Shown one piece after another: positions 1 to 8,799 of a stretch of 64,000 nt of DNA. Each line of letters starts with the position of its first letter. Positions within the stretch are counted from its first letter, which is position 1. The DNA lies in the NCBI RefSeq assembly GCF_000275725.1, contig NZ_AJTS01000046.1, forward strand, positions 1 through 64,000, in the 5' to 3' direction. Both the position numbers and the translations under genes were made by a program. The notes under the pieces are model-generated. The model was given only the letters and a program-made list of their open reading frames with translations. It ran no database searches and had not been told where the DNA came from. This DNA comes from Vreelandella stevensii S18214. GTDB taxonomy: Bacteria; Pseudomonadota; Gammaproteobacteria; Pseudomonadales; Halomonadaceae.

Positions 1-521
1 TGGGTCGGTGGTACCTGCTTCTTGTGCCAGATCCTTCTTGAATTCGCTGAACTCCTCTGTAGAGGGGCGTTCGTCTTCACGCAGGCTTTCATCCGGCTGG
101 TCTTCTTCACGGGTAGGCTTGACCACGCCTCTGCGTGCCGCGATGTTGATCATCACCGTGCCGATCAACACCCCCGAAACGATGCCGACGGTGGCCAGGC
201 CCAGCGCCAGGTCGGCGCCTTCCTCAAAGCCGAGGTCGGCGAAGGTGTCGGCCATGCCTGCGGCGGTGCCGTGCCCGCCTTCGAAACCGATTTCAATCAG
301 TGCCCCCACCATGGGGTTCATGTTGAAAAGCGGTACCAGCACCAGCAGGGCAAGGCTTAGCCCGACCACATACTGGCCCCAGGCCATGGTCTGCCCCACC
401 ACGACCTGGGGAGAAACAGGCGGCGCAGCCAGGGCAGCCAAAGGCGCAGCGCGTTACTGACCAGCAGCACCAGCGCAATGAGCACCAGTGCGATGAACAG
501 TTCACCAACGGTCATGGTCAT
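1..521 (-). pseudogene. GltS-like sodium/glutamate symporter, internal deletion plus frameshift, runs off window edge
   Basis: The start at 521 (reading MTMTVGELFIALVL) is preceded by AAGGAG. The first frame continues to RRLFLP near position 410. The family then expects a P-x-VVGG-like helix and about 60 residues (roughly TM2 and TM3 of E. coli GltS). Instead, a different frame takes over at once with PQVVVGQTMAWGQYVVGL and continues through EIGFEGGHGTAAGM to the window edge; GGHGT is the conserved GltS motif. The two frames meet at a CCCC run near 407-411, which looks like a short-homology deletion junction out of frame by one base. A single sequencing indel would not restore the missing helices. 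The second half ends in a hydrophilic stretch and continues beyond base 1. Family assignment is from motif recognition. Confidence 0.7.
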
Positions 522-613
522 CTCATCGCTCCTTGATGATTCGAAAAGGGTAATGAGTTGACGTAGTGCCAATCAAATGAAAGCGCTATGGCGTTCAGGT
601 ATTCGAACAGCGC

Positions 614-1153
614 CTAGCCCATCCAGTAGAGTCCCAATAGCGCAAATCCATAGCCCATGGCGGCCCCGGCCAGCACGTCACTGACATAGTGCAGGCCCAG
701 CCCCACCCGCGAGATCGCGATGATCAAGGCAAGCGGTAACACGATGGGTAACAGCCAGGGGGTATGGCTAGCCACCAGCACGCTGAACATCACGGCATGC
801 ATGGTATGGCCACTGGGAAAGCTGTAGCGGTCTCGGGCGGGTTCACCACAGTGGACGCCCCCCAGGTAGGTGATGAAGGGACGCTCACGACACAGCCGGG
901 TTTTCACCAGTTTATAGACCAGGATCGCCAGTAGCGCGATCAGTGAGTATTGCCACATGCGCCAGAGGCCGTCCGCTTGCAGCCAGGGCTGAGCTGCAAT
1001 CAGTAGTACCCAAACGGGCCAATCACCCAGTTTGCTGGCCGTCTGGAGCGTCAGACGCCAGGGGCGGTAGAGCGAGAGATGCGTCACACGCTGGCAAAAG
1101 CGCCACTCCAACAGGTCAAGACGATCGAATACGACAAGCGGGCGAGCTCGCAT
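614..1153 (-). CDS. PAP2-family membrane phosphatase
   Basis: A 179-residue integral membrane phosphatase of the PAP2 (phosphatidic acid phosphatase type 2) superfamily. All three signature blocks are visible: KTRLCRERP at about 84-92, PSGH at 113-116, and SRVGLGLHYVSD at 148-159, containing the catalytic His and the Asp. These enzymes dephosphorylate phosphatidate, undecaprenyl-PP or similar lipids at the outer face of the inner membrane; the substrate here is not known. The start at 1153 has AGGAGG six bases upstream and overlaps the end of the glycosyltransferase gene by 38 bp, so the two are probably co-transcribed from the Pho-box-like region before the glycosyltransferase. An upstream in-frame start at 1201 is possible but lacks such a site. 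Confidence 0.88.
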   Translation of the reverse strand: MRARPLVVFDRLDLLEWRFCQRVTHLSLYRPWRLTLQTASKLGDWPVWVLLIAAQPWLQADGLWRMWQYSLIALLAILVYKLVKTRLCRERPFITYLGGVHCGEPARDRYSFPSGHTMHAVMFSVLVASHTPWLLPIVLPLALIIAISRVGLGLHYVSDVLAGAAMGYGFALLGLYWMG

Positions 1154-2279
1154 GGCGGGCCTCCTGGGCATGGTGCAGGTAACGTAGAAATTGCTCGGCA
1201 ATGCCCGTCCAGCTCTGTTCCAGCGCGCGCAGGCGGGCGACTCTTCCTAGTCGTGCGTAATCGGCAGGGTGCTGACACAGCGTGACCGCTGCGTGTTGAA
1301 AGCCCAGCGCATCGTCGGTCGCCACGGTAATGCCGTTATGGCCGCTGTGAATCAGTGCTGCGCTGGCCGCGTGGCGAAACGCCACGACTGCCAGGCCGCT
1401 GGCCATGGCTTCGGTCACCACGTTGCCCCAGGTTTCAGACAGCGAGGGAAACACGAACATGTCGGCGCTGGCGTAGTGGCGAGCCAGCGAATGCTTATCT
1501 ACGAAACCGGTGAAGTGGGCCTCGGGCAAGGCTTTTTGCAGCTGGCTGCGGGCCGGGCCATCGCCGACGATGACCTGCGCCATATCGGGGCGAGCGCTGC
1601 GCATGGCTTGCAGCGTTTCCTGCAGGAGCGACAGGTTCTTCTCGGGTGCCAGGCGCCCTACGTACAGGGCTACCGGTTGATGCTCGCTGACGCCCCACTG
1701 CTGACGCAGCGCGAGGTCGCGGTGGGCGGGCGAAAAGCGTTCGCCGTCGATGCCCCGGGACAGCACCTGTACGTCTTTGATGCCATCCTGGCGCAGCGCC
1801 ACGGCTTGCTGCTGGGTAGGCACCAGGGTGAGCGCGCAGCCGTTATGGAAATAGCGCAAATAGCGTCGTGTCGCTTTGCTCAGCCAGGCAACCCCATAAT
1901 CCTGGCAGTAATGGTCGAAGTTGGTATGCCAACCGGCCACCAGCGGCAGGTCCAGGCGCTGGGCTGCCTGGCGGGCTGCCCAGCCCAGCGGGCCCTGGGT
2001 CGCCAGATAGACGACATCCGGGCGGTATTGCTGCCAAAAGCGCTGAAGCTTCCCGGGGCGGGCAAAGCCTACCTGAACGTCGGTATAGTTAGGCAGCGCA
2101 AACCGCTTGACCTGAAGTTCCTGAGTAGCGCACGCAGCGCTGCCGGGTTGACGCGGCGCCGGGCGTATCACGTCCACTGTGATACCCAGCAACAGCAGTT
2201 CACGACACAGCCGGTTCAGCGTGTGCGCGACGCCGTTGATTTCCGGTGACCATGTTTCGCTGACGATACAGAGTCGCAT
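1116..2279 (-). CDS. GT4-family glycosyltransferase (glycolipid mannosyl/glucosyltransferase type)
   Basis: 387 residues, full length for a retaining GT-B glycosyltransferase. The N-terminal donor/acceptor domain begins MRLCIVSETWSPEINGVA, typical of the MgtA/Agt/SqdX-like branch that glycosylates diacylglycerol or carotenoid-type lipids. The C-terminal domain carries YVGRLAPEKNL, the UDP/GDP-sugar binding loop, and the SLSETWGNVVTEAMASGLAVVAF motif with the E-x7-E pair. No transmembrane segment is obvious; it probably acts at the cytoplasmic membrane face. The coding end overlaps the PAP2 gene. Four 11-bp-phased Pho-like repeats lie upstream, which fits the known use of such enzymes to replace phospholipids with glycolipids under phosphate limitation. 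The exact donor and acceptor are inference. Confidence 0.85.
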   Translation of the reverse strand: MRLCIVSETWSPEINGVAHTLNRLCRELLLLGITVDVIRPAPRQPGSAACATQELQVKRFALPNYTDVQVGFARPGKLQRFWQQYRPDVVYLATQGPLGWAARQAAQRLDLPLVAGWHTNFDHYCQDYGVAWLSKATRRYLRYFHNGCALTLVPTQQQAVALRQDGIKDVQVLSRGIDGERFSPAHRDLALRQQWGVSEHQPVALYVGRLAPEKNLSLLQETLQAMRSARPDMAQVIVGDGPARSQLQKALPEAHFTGFVDKHSLARHYASADMFVFPSLSETWGNVVTEAMASGLAVVAFRHAASAALIHSGHNGITVATDDALGFQHAAVTLCQHPADYARLGRVARLRALEQSWTGIAEQFLRYLHHAQEARHASSPACRIRSS

Positions 2280-2327
2280 GAGCGATTCATCCCTTTATCA
2301 CGTTTAGCGCCATGGTGAGGCCCAACA

Positions 2328-2367
2328 GTGACACCGCGGCGACAGCCAGGTGAACAAGCGATGACAC
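2328..2367 (-). promoter_or_regulatory. Pho-box-like array, four phased 11-bp repeats
   Basis: Read on the minus strand, heptamers GTGTCAT, TGTTCAC, CTGTCGC and GTGTCAC start exactly 11 bp apart (plus-strand positions 2361, 2350, 2339, 2328). PhoB boxes are direct repeats of a CTGTCAT-like heptamer plus 4 bp. The last unit ends 48 bases before the glycosyltransferase start. The geometry is seen directly; PhoB binding is inferred. Confidence 0.7.
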
Positions 2368-2428
2368 GCAATGTGCCCCATCTTGTGCCGCAGGAAGCAA
2401 GTATCGTTACATATACCAGGAAAGTGAC

Positions 2429-3070
2429 TTGACCCTGACGATCTATCACACCAACGACCTGCATGGCCGCACGGATGCTTACCCGGCTCTGGTGGCCACC
2501 TTGAACGAGGCCCGGGAGACCTATGGCGAGGGGCTGCTGCTGGATGCGGGGGATATCTTCTCCGGGACGCTCTACTTCAACGAGTTTCAGGGCCAGGATG
2601 CGCTGACCTTCATGAACCTGATGGGCTACGACGCGTTCGTGCCGGGGAATCATGAGTTCGACCTGGGTGACCCTGAGACCGGTCATCAGGCGTTGGCGGC
2701 GTTCTTTGCAGGGGCAGACTTCCCCATTTTAGGCGCCAACCTGGACTTTTCGGCGTCTACCGAGTTTGCCGAGCGCCTCGGGGAGAGCATCACGGCCGAT
2801 CCCCAGCCGGGGTATCTCTATGACGGCATGATCCTCGAACACCAGGGGGAGCGTATCGGGATCTTCGGGTTGAGCACCCAGGATAGCGACGCCACCTCCA
2901 GCCCGGGCCAGGCCACCATTGGTGAGTATCGTCAGGCGGCCCACGACGATGGCCGCCATACCATCGTGGGGCATACCGACTGGGAAATGTTGCGTGATCA
3001 TGTGGTGCCCCATGGCGAGGTGTTTTACCAGCCTCAAGGTCGTATTGTCGATATTGCCCAGGACGAATAG
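2429..3070 (+). pseudogene. 5'-nucleotidase/metallophosphatase, internally deleted (213 of about 500 residues)
   Basis: Starts with TTG after AGGAAAG. The N-terminal metallophosphatase domain is recognisable: HTNDLHGR near residue 6, DAGDIFSG and GNHEFD supply the first metal ligands of the UshA/5'-nucleotidase family. After YRQAAHD (about residue 170) the text jumps to DGRHTIVGHTDWEMLRDHV and ends in QPQGRIVDI, which looks like the tail of the 5_nucleotid_C domain. The rest of the catalytic domain, including the later His motifs of the dimetal site, and most of the C-terminal substrate domain are missing, although the frame stays open. The product is probably inactive. No signal peptide is seen. 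Alternatively it could be a rare short variant. It converges on ugpC. Confidence 0.68.
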
Positions 3071-3100
3071 TCACTTCATCGCCCTGGGCAAGCGGTAGGC

Positions 3101-4153
3101 TCAGCCGGTGCGCTGCCCCGTGGTGGCATTGAACGGGTGCAGGGCACCGGCGGTGACGTACAGGTTGAGCGTCTCGCCCTCCTGAACGGGAGGCTGGCCT
3201 GCGGTTTTCAGTACCGTAGGCTGTTGGCGGTCGGCCAGATGCACGTACAGGTGGCTTTCGGCCCCGGCTGCTTCGTATAGCATCAGCGTGGCTCGTAGGG
3301 CGATATGCGGCTCGGCAGGCGGTGTCAGCAGCATGTCATCCGGGCGAATACCCAGAGTGTCCGTGCCTTCCGGCAGCTGGCTCAATATCCCTTGATGATC
3401 CTGGGGGGCCAGATAGGCCTGCGGCAGGATGTTCATGGCAGGGGAGCCGATGAACTGGGCCACGAACAGCGTGGCAGGCCGTGTGTAGATCTCCATGGGC
3501 GTGCCTACCTGCTCGATATTGCCTGCGTTCAGCACCACCAGGCGGTCGCCCAGGGTCATCGCTTCGAGCTGGTCGTGGGTGACGTACAGGCTGGTGGTCT
3601 TCAGGCGACGCTGCAACTGCTTGATCTCGACGCGCATCTGCACCCTCAGCTTGGCATCCAGGTTGGAGAGCGGCTCGTCGAACAGGAAGGCCGAGGGCTC
3701 GCGTACCAGCGCGCGTCCCATGGCCACGCGCTGGCGCTGGCCACCTGAAAGCTTGCGCGGTTTGCGCTCCAGGTACTCCTCGATTTCCAGCATTTTGGCG
3801 GCGGCGCGCACGCGCTGGTCGATGTCCTGCTTCTTGAAGCCACGGTTTTTCAGGCCGTAGGCCAGGTTGTTGTACACCGTCATGTGAGGGTAGAGCGCAT
3901 AGTTCTGGAACACCATGGCGATGTCCCGTTCGGCTGGCTCCAGCCGGTTGACCACCCGCTCGCCGATCTTCAACGTGCCTTCGGTAATGCTTTCCAGCCC
4001 GGCCACCATGCGCAGCAGGGTCGATTTACCGCAGCCGGAAGGCCCCACCAGTACCACGAACTCACCATCTTCGATGTGCAGGTCGATGCCTTTGACGGCT
4101 GCCACGTTACCGGCGTAGGTTTTCTTCAGCCCTTCCAGGGTAATGCTGGCCAT
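3101..4153 (-). CDS. ugpC: sn-glycerol-3-phosphate ABC transporter ATP-binding protein UgpC
   Basis: A 350-residue ATPase of the MalK/UgpC type that powers glycerol-3-phosphate (and glycerophosphodiester) import. Visible are Walker [10 protein letters not shown] near residue 36, signature LSGGQRQR, Walker [11 protein letters not shown] and the switch His in VTHDQ, followed by a C-terminal regulatory (TOBE-like) domain containing GIRPDDM. The start at 4153 ([13 protein letters not shown]) was chosen because it matches the family N terminus; the frame is open further upstream but that part is shadow of ugpE. It is the last gene of ugpBAEC, two bases after the ugpE stop. Confidence 0.95.
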   Translation of the reverse strand: MASITLEGLKKTYAGNVAAVKGIDLHIEDGEFVVLVGPSGCGKSTLLRMVAGLESITEGTLKIGERVVNRLEPAERDIAMVFQNYALYPHMTVYNNLAYGLKNRGFKKQDIDQRVRAAAKMLEIEEYLERKPRKLSGGQRQRVAMGRALVREPSAFLFDEPLSNLDAKLRVQMRVEIKQLQRRLKTTSLYVTHDQLEAMTLGDRLVVLNAGNIEQVGTPMEIYTRPATLFVAQFIGSPAMNILPQAYLAPQDHQGILSQLPEGTDTLGIRPDDMLLTPPAEPHIALRATLMLYEAAGAESHLYVHLADRQQPTVLKTAGQPPVQEGETLNLYVTAGALHPFNATTGQRTG

Positions 4154-4155
4154 GG

Positions 4156-5004
4156 TTACTTCTCCGTCTCGGTCAGGCCTTTCACGAACAGGCGTTGCAT
4201 AAACAGGATCACCAGCACCGGTGGCAGGGCCGCCATCACGACAGCAGCCATTACCAAATGCCACTGGGGGTCGCCATCGGCGGCGGTGGTCATGCGTTGG
4301 ATGCCCATCACAATGGTGTAGTAGTCGGGGTCAGTGGTGATCAGTAGTGGCCAGAGATATTGGTTCCAGCCGTAGATAAACATGATCACAAATAGCGCCG
4401 CGATATTGGTAATGGAAAGTGGCATTAAGATGTCTTTAAAAAACTTCAGCGGGCCTGCGCCATCCACCCGTGCCGCCTCTAACATCTCTTCCGGTACCGT
4501 CATAAAGAACTGACGAAATAGGAACGTCGCCGTTGCCGACGCAATCAGTGGTATTGAAAGTCCCGCGAAGCTGTTGAGCATCTTCAGGTCTGCCACGACT
4601 TGAAAGGTGGGAATAATACGCACCTCCACCGGTAGCATCAGGGTGATAAAAATGATCCAAAAAAAGAACATCCGGAAGCGGAAGCGGAAGTAAACAATCG
4701 CAAACGCTGATAGCAGCGAAATTGACAGTTTGCCTATGGTAATTGCCATCGCCATGACAAAACTGTTCCACAGCATCTGCCCAGCCGGTGGTGCGCCAGC
4801 CCGAGAAAGGCCTGTATTCCACATGGCTTTGTAGTTATCGATGGCATGTGGGCCTGGTAATAGGGGCAGTGTGCCGCGCAAAAACTCTCCCGGCCCATGA
4901 GTCGAGGCGACAATTGCGATGTATACCGGGAAAACCACTAGCGCGACGCCAATGATTAGGATGGTATGGGCAAACACATTGGCCCAGGGGCGGTTTTCAA
5001 CCAT
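4156..5004 (-). CDS. ugpE: sn-glycerol-3-phosphate ABC transporter permease UgpE
   Basis: A 282-residue inner-membrane permease with about six transmembrane helices and the EAA-type cytoplasmic loop ([17 protein letters not shown]) that docks on UgpC. It pairs with UgpA to form the membrane channel. The ATG at 5004 follows an AGAGAG stretch; a GTG one codon upstream is also possible. It sits between ugpA and ugpC in one transcription unit. Codon use and base composition here and in ugpA/ugpB are visibly less GC-rich than in the flanking genes, which may mean the operon has a different history. Confidence 0.94.
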   Translation of the reverse strand: MVENRPWANVFAHTILIIGVALVVFPVYIAIVASTHGPGEFLRGTLPLLPGPHAIDNYKAMWNTGLSRAGAPPAGQMLWNSFVMAMAITIGKLSISLLSAFAIVYFRFRFRMFFFWIIFITLMLPVEVRIIPTFQVVADLKMLNSFAGLSIPLIASATATFLFRQFFMTVPEEMLEAARVDGAGPLKFFKDILMPLSITNIAALFVIMFIYGWNQYLWPLLITTDPDYYTIVMGIQRMTTAADGDPQWHLVMAAVVMAALPPVLVILFMQRLFVKGLTETEK

Positions 5005-5044
5005 CACAAGGCTCTCTGGTTAGTAAGTGTCTGGAAAATCGGCA

Positions 5045-5929
5045 TTAGTAATTTACTCGTCGTTCAATAAAGCGGAACTGCACCACGGTGAGCAGAATCA
5101 CAATGACCATCAAAATGACCGACTGAGCGGCTGAAGAGCCTAGGTTCAGGCCAATAAAACCGTCGGCATAAACCTTATAGACCAGAGTGTTGGTGGCTTG
5201 TGATGGGCCGCCTTGGGTTGTGGCGTGGATAATACCGAAGGTGTCGAACATGGCGTAGACCACGTTGACGACCATTAGGAAGAAGGTGGTGGGCGTTAGT
5301 AGCGGGAACACAATGGTCCAGAAGCGTTTCATTGGGCTAGCGCCGTCAATGGCCGCCGCTTCGATAAGTGACTGAGGAATAGATTGCATACCGGCTAAAA
5401 AAAACAAGAAGTTGTAGGAGATCTGTTTCCAGGCAGCCGCTAATACCACCAGTAGCATTGCATCATTTCCCGAGGTTCGATGGTTCCAGTTGTAGCCGAC
5501 CATATCCAGCAGATAGGGCACGATGCCAATGGAGGGATTAAAGATAAACCACCACAATACCCCGGCAATGGCGGGGGCGATGGCGTAGGGCCATACCAGT
5601 AGCGTGGTGTAAGTGCTGCGTGAGCGAATCATACGGTTAACGGTGCTGGCCAACAGCAGCGCCACTGACATAGAAATCAGCGTAGTACCTACGGCGAAGA
5701 CAGCAGTCACCGATAGCGAGTTGAGATAGTCCCCATCACGGAACAGTCGGGCAAAGTTTTCCAACCCAACAAAAGTCGTACGCAGGCCGAAGGCATCCTC
5801 GCGAAGCAATGACTGGTACATTGCTTTGCCGGCCGGCCAAATAAAGAAGATCAGCGTAATAATGACCTGGGGAGCCAACAGGGCATAGGGCAAAAAACGC
5901 CCTGGGAAGGTCATGCGTTTGGTCTGCAT
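5045..5929 (-). CDS. ugpA: sn-glycerol-3-phosphate ABC transporter permease UgpA
   Basis: A 294-residue inner-membrane permease. It begins [20 protein letters not shown], typical of UgpA, has about six helices, and carries the EAA loop [25 protein letters not shown] for coupling to UgpC. It lies 67 bases after ugpB, with a stem-loop between them, and 40 bases before ugpE. Its role is to form the glycerol-3-phosphate translocation pathway together with UgpE. Confidence 0.94.
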   Translation of the reverse strand: MQTKRMTFPGRFLPYALLAPQVIITLIFFIWPAGKAMYQSLLREDAFGLRTTFVGLENFARLFRDGDYLNSLSVTAVFAVGTTLISMSVALLLASTVNRMIRSRSTYTTLLVWPYAIAPAIAGVLWWFIFNPSIGIVPYLLDMVGYNWNHRTSGNDAMLLVVLAAAWKQISYNFLFFLAGMQSIPQSLIEAAAIDGASPMKRFWTIVFPLLTPTTFFLMVVNVVYAMFDTFGIIHATTQGGPSQATNTLVYKVYADGFIGLNLGSSAAQSVILMVIVILLTVVQFRFIERRVNY

Positions 5930-5956
5930 TGAAGCTCACCTTACAACAAACGAATG

Positions 5957-5982
5957 CGCCGCCTACCGATCAGTAGACGGCG
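5957..5982 (-). promoter_or_regulatory. Intergenic stem-loop between ugpB and ugpA
   Basis: A 9-bp stem (5957-5965 with 5974-5982, one G-U pair) and an 8-base loop. There is no U-run on the transcript after it, so it is more likely a partial terminator or 3'-end stabiliser that keeps the binding-protein message more abundant than the permease messages, as is common in ABC operons. Confidence 0.5.
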
Positions 5983-5996
5983 AAAGGTTTTTTGGT

Positions 5997-7322
5997 TTAT
6001 TGGTTAGCGGCTTCGAAATCGCGCAATAAGTTGTTGCCTCGACGGACAGCATCGTCAGATGCTTTCTGCCCATCCTTGCGGCCACTCATCACGGCTTCCA
6101 TCTCTTCAGAAATGATGTCGCGAATCTGTACGAAGTTACCAAAGCGCAGACCCTTCGAGTTTTCGGTTGGCTCGTTTAGCGTCATTTGCTTGATGGAGGT
6201 ATCAGCACCTGGGTTTTCGTCGTAATAACCCTGCTCTGCGCTTAGGTCCCAGGCCGCCTGGGTAATGGGCAGGTAGCCGGTCTTTTGGTGCCACTCAGCT
6301 TGCACCTCGGGTTGTGAGAGATACTCGAAGAAGGCGGCAACGGCCTCGTACTCTTCATCGCTGTGGCCTTGCAGTGCCCACAGGGTCGCGCCACCAATAA
6401 TCGAGTTCTGCGGCGCGCCGTCTACGTCAGCGTAGTAGGGCAGCATACCAAAGCCAACCTCAAAGTCTGCGTTAGCGGCAATATTTGCCCGCGAAGCAGA
6501 AGAGCCGAAGAAAATGGCGCAATCTCCAGAATAGAACATTGGTAACGCATCATCACCAGGGCCAGGGCCACCCCAACGATATAGGCCCTCTTCTTGCCAC
6601 GCTTTTAGATTATCCCAGTGGCGGGCTACGTGTTCGTTGTTGAAGTTCAGTTCGGTTTCTAGGCCCCCGAAGCCATTCTCCAGTGTGCCCAAGGGTAGGT
6701 TATGCATGGCCGAGAAGTTTTCCAGCATCACCCAGCTTGGCCATGAGGAAGTAAAACCACATCGAGCCGCGCCTGCCTCAGTCATTTGAGTTGCGTACTC
6801 AGCCATTTCTTCCCAGGTTTGCGGTGGCTGCTCTGGGTCTAACCCTGCTTCCTCAAACACATCGCGGTTGTAATACATAATAGGCGTTGAGGAGTTGAAC
6901 GGAAACGATAGTAGATTGCCGTTGGCATCGGTGTAGTAACCAACCACGGCGGGTAGGAAGTCCTCGCGATCAAACGCACGACCGTGTTCTTCCATAAGTT
7001 GATAAACAGGGTAAATAGCGCCAGCTGCATTCATCATGGTGCCGGTGCCGACTTCAAACACTTGCAAAATATGCGGCTGCTCACCGGCGCGGAAGGCTGC
7101 AATGGCACCGGTCATCGTTTCGGTATAGTTGCCGCGGTAGCTGGGTGTCACGCGGTAGTCTTCCTGTGAGGCGTTAAACTCTTCGGTCATCTGCTCAAGA
7201 ATTTCACCCAGTTGGCCGCCCATGGCGTGCCACCAGTTAACGTTGGTTGCTGAGTGAGCAGAAAGGCTGAACGTGGCGGTAGCCACACCGAGGGCAAGCG
7301 CGTGCAACGTGAAACGTGACAT
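5997..7322 (-). CDS. ugpB: sn-glycerol-3-phosphate periplasmic binding protein UgpB
   Basis: A 441-residue extracellular solute-binding protein (family 1). It starts at 7322 with AAGGAG six bases upstream, and has a clear signal peptide (MSRFTLHALALGVATATFSLSAHSA, cleavage about residue 25). The mature protein begins TNVNWWHAMGGQLGE; the WWHAM motif is typical of UgpB. It captures glycerol-3-phosphate in the periplasm and delivers it to UgpAE. The 5' region carries a Pho-box-like array about 70 bases upstream, in agreement with known PhoB control of ugp in E. coli. The gene is first of the four-gene operon and divergent from argE. Confidence 0.95.
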   Translation of the reverse strand: MSRFTLHALALGVATATFSLSAHSATNVNWWHAMGGQLGEILEQMTEEFNASQEDYRVTPSYRGNYTETMTGAIAAFRAGEQPHILQVFEVGTGTMMNAAGAIYPVYQLMEEHGRAFDREDFLPAVVGYYTDANGNLLSFPFNSSTPIMYYNRDVFEEAGLDPEQPPQTWEEMAEYATQMTEAGAARCGFTSSWPSWVMLENFSAMHNLPLGTLENGFGGLETELNFNNEHVARHWDNLKAWQEEGLYRWGGPGPGDDALPMFYSGDCAIFFGSSASRANIAANADFEVGFGMLPYYADVDGAPQNSIIGGATLWALQGHSDEEYEAVAAFFEYLSQPEVQAEWHQKTGYLPITQAAWDLSAEQGYYDENPGADTSIKQMTLNEPTENSKGLRFGNFVQIRDIISEEMEAVMSGRKDGQKASDDAVRRGNNLLRDFEAANQ

Positions 7323-7393
7323 AACGGCTCCTTGTGGGTCGTGCGCAGTACGTTTATTAAGTTTTTGAGTGCACTGAACAGTAGAAAGTGTAG

Positions 7394-7433
7394 GTGACGT
7401 TTTCATGAATGCACGATGAACTCGACGTGACAG
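7394..7433 (-). promoter_or_regulatory. Pho-box-like array upstream of ugpB
   Basis: On the minus strand the heptamers CTGTCAC, AGTTCAT, CATTCAT and ACGTCAC start every 11 bp (plus-strand positions 7427, 7416, 7405, 7394). All four end in TCA followed by C or T. The array ends 71 bases before the ugpB ATG. The spacing is observed; PhoB control is inferred from the geometry and from ugp biology. Confidence 0.62.
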
Positions 7434-7496
7434 TCAACGTTTCGTTGTCCGTCGGTCTGCTTAGTAGGAAAAGGAGAGAGGCGGTGATAGGGTGAT

Positions 7497-8693
7497 ATGA
7501 AGAGCCTAACTAACGAGAGCAGTATGACTGACGCGACTACGTTACTGGCGAAGCTAGTATCGTTCGATACCACTTCCAGTGAATCTAATTTGGCCCTAAT
7601 TGAATTCGTTGAGCACTATCTAGCTGATTATGGTGTGGCTTCAGAGCGGGTGATGAGCCCGTGTGGCACCAAAGCCAACCTGATTGCCCGCGTAGGCCCT
7701 GATGCGCCTGGTGGGGTGATGCTTTCAGGGCATACCGATGTGGTGCCGGTGGCAGGCCAGCCGTGGACGAGCGATCCGTTTACCCTACGCGATGGCGGTG
7801 ATGGCCGACTTTACGGGCGTGGCACCTGTGATATGAAAGGCTTTATTGCCTGCGCGTTGGCCATGGTGCCTGCCTGGGTCAATGCATCGCTTAAGCAGCC
7901 CATCTATTTCGGGTTTTCATACGATGAAGAGATCGGGTGTGTGGGCGCGCCTAGTCTTATTAAACGCTTCTACGCGCACTACTCCACCACTGCCCATGTG
8001 ATTGTTGGTGAACCTACCAACATGCAGCCGGTGGTCGCTCAAAAAGGCGCAACTAACTTGCGTACCACCGTGATTGGGCAAGAGGCTCACAGTAGCCAAG
8101 TGAACCAGGGCACCTCAGCTATCCACGTTGCGGCAAGGCTGGTCACGTTTATTGAAGATACCATGGCGGCGTTGGTGGAAGAGGGCCGCGTCGACGAGGC
8201 CTTTAATGTGCCTCATACCAGCCTGCATGTAGGTAAAATAAAGGGCGGTACGGCGATCAATATTATGGCGCGGGAGTGCCAGTTCGAGTGGGAGATTCGC
8301 CACCTACCCACCGACACCTTTGATGAGATCTACGCCCGCTTCGAGGCGTACTGCGAGCAGCTAACCGCTGAATTACAGGCCAAAGGCAAAACAGTAGAAA
8401 TGACCACGGTGCCGTTAAACGTGACGGTGCCGGGCTTGGCCGACCGCGAAAATGACCAGGTGCTTCGCTTAGCCAAAGACCATTTACCAGCAGGGTGTTG
8501 CAATCATGCGGTGGCTTACGCCACGGAAGCGGGGCAGTTCCAAGGTCAGGGCTTGCAGACAATCATTCTTGGCCCTGGCAGCATCGCTCAGGCGCATCAA
8601 CCCGATGAGTATATTGAGACGGCCCAGCTGCATGAATGCACGGCGTTTATGCAGCGATTAGGACAGGCGTTAGAAACACCCTATTCGGGATGA
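7497..8693 (+). CDS. argE: Acetylornithine deacetylase (M20 peptidase family)
   Basis: A cytoplasmic M20-family zinc amidohydrolase that removes acetate from N-acetylornithine in arginine synthesis. Motifs seen: GHTDVVPV (first metal His with its Asp), GRGTCDMKGF (bridging Asp), SYDEEIGCVGA (catalytic Glu pair), VGEPT, and the C-terminal QAHQPDEYI with the last metal His. Length 398 fits the ArgE group. A second start at 7524 (MTDATTLLAKLV), after GAGAG, matches the usual family N terminus and would give 389 residues. The gene is divergent from ugpB and ends at a strong bidirectional terminator. A close relative acting on another acyl amino acid cannot be excluded. Confidence 0.88.
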   Translation: MKSLTNESSMTDATTLLAKLVSFDTTSSESNLALIEFVEHYLADYGVASERVMSPCGTKANLIARVGPDAPGGVMLSGHTDVVPVAGQPWTSDPFTLRDGGDGRLYGRGTCDMKGFIACALAMVPAWVNASLKQPIYFGFSYDEEIGCVGAPSLIKRFYAHYSTTAHVIVGEPTNMQPVVAQKGATNLRTTVIGQEAHSSQVNQGTSAIHVAARLVTFIEDTMAALVEEGRVDEAFNVPHTSLHVGKIKGGTAINIMARECQFEWEIRHLPTDTFDEIYARFEAYCEQLTAELQAKGKTVEMTTVPLNVTVPGLADRENDQVLRLAKDHLPAGCCNHAVAYATEAGQFQGQGLQTIILGPGSIAQAHQPDEYIETAQLHECTAFMQRLGQALETPYSG

Positions 8694-8732
8694 TGGCTGC
8701 TAATGAACCCGTAGTATAAATCGCGCACAATA

Positions 8733-8770
8733 AAAAACACCCGCCAATGGTTAAACGGGCGGGTGTTTTT
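8733..8770. terminator. Bidirectional rho-independent terminator
   Basis: A perfect 13-bp stem (8733-8745 with 8758-8770) with a 12-base loop, flanked by A-run and T-run so that it works in both directions. It separates argE from the convergent gene at 8800-9111. Confidence 0.93.
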
Positions 8771-8799
8771 CTGAAACGTTTCTATGGTGCTTATTGCAA

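Noticed and set aside
1269-2249. 326-codon open frame on the plus strand
   Set aside because: Antisense shadow of the GT4 glycosyltransferase gene, which has full family motifs.
2216-2686. 156-codon open frame on the minus strand ahead of the glycosyltransferase
   Set aside because: Covers the Pho-like array and the antisense of the 5'-nucleotidase remnant; no recognisable domain or ribosome-binding site.
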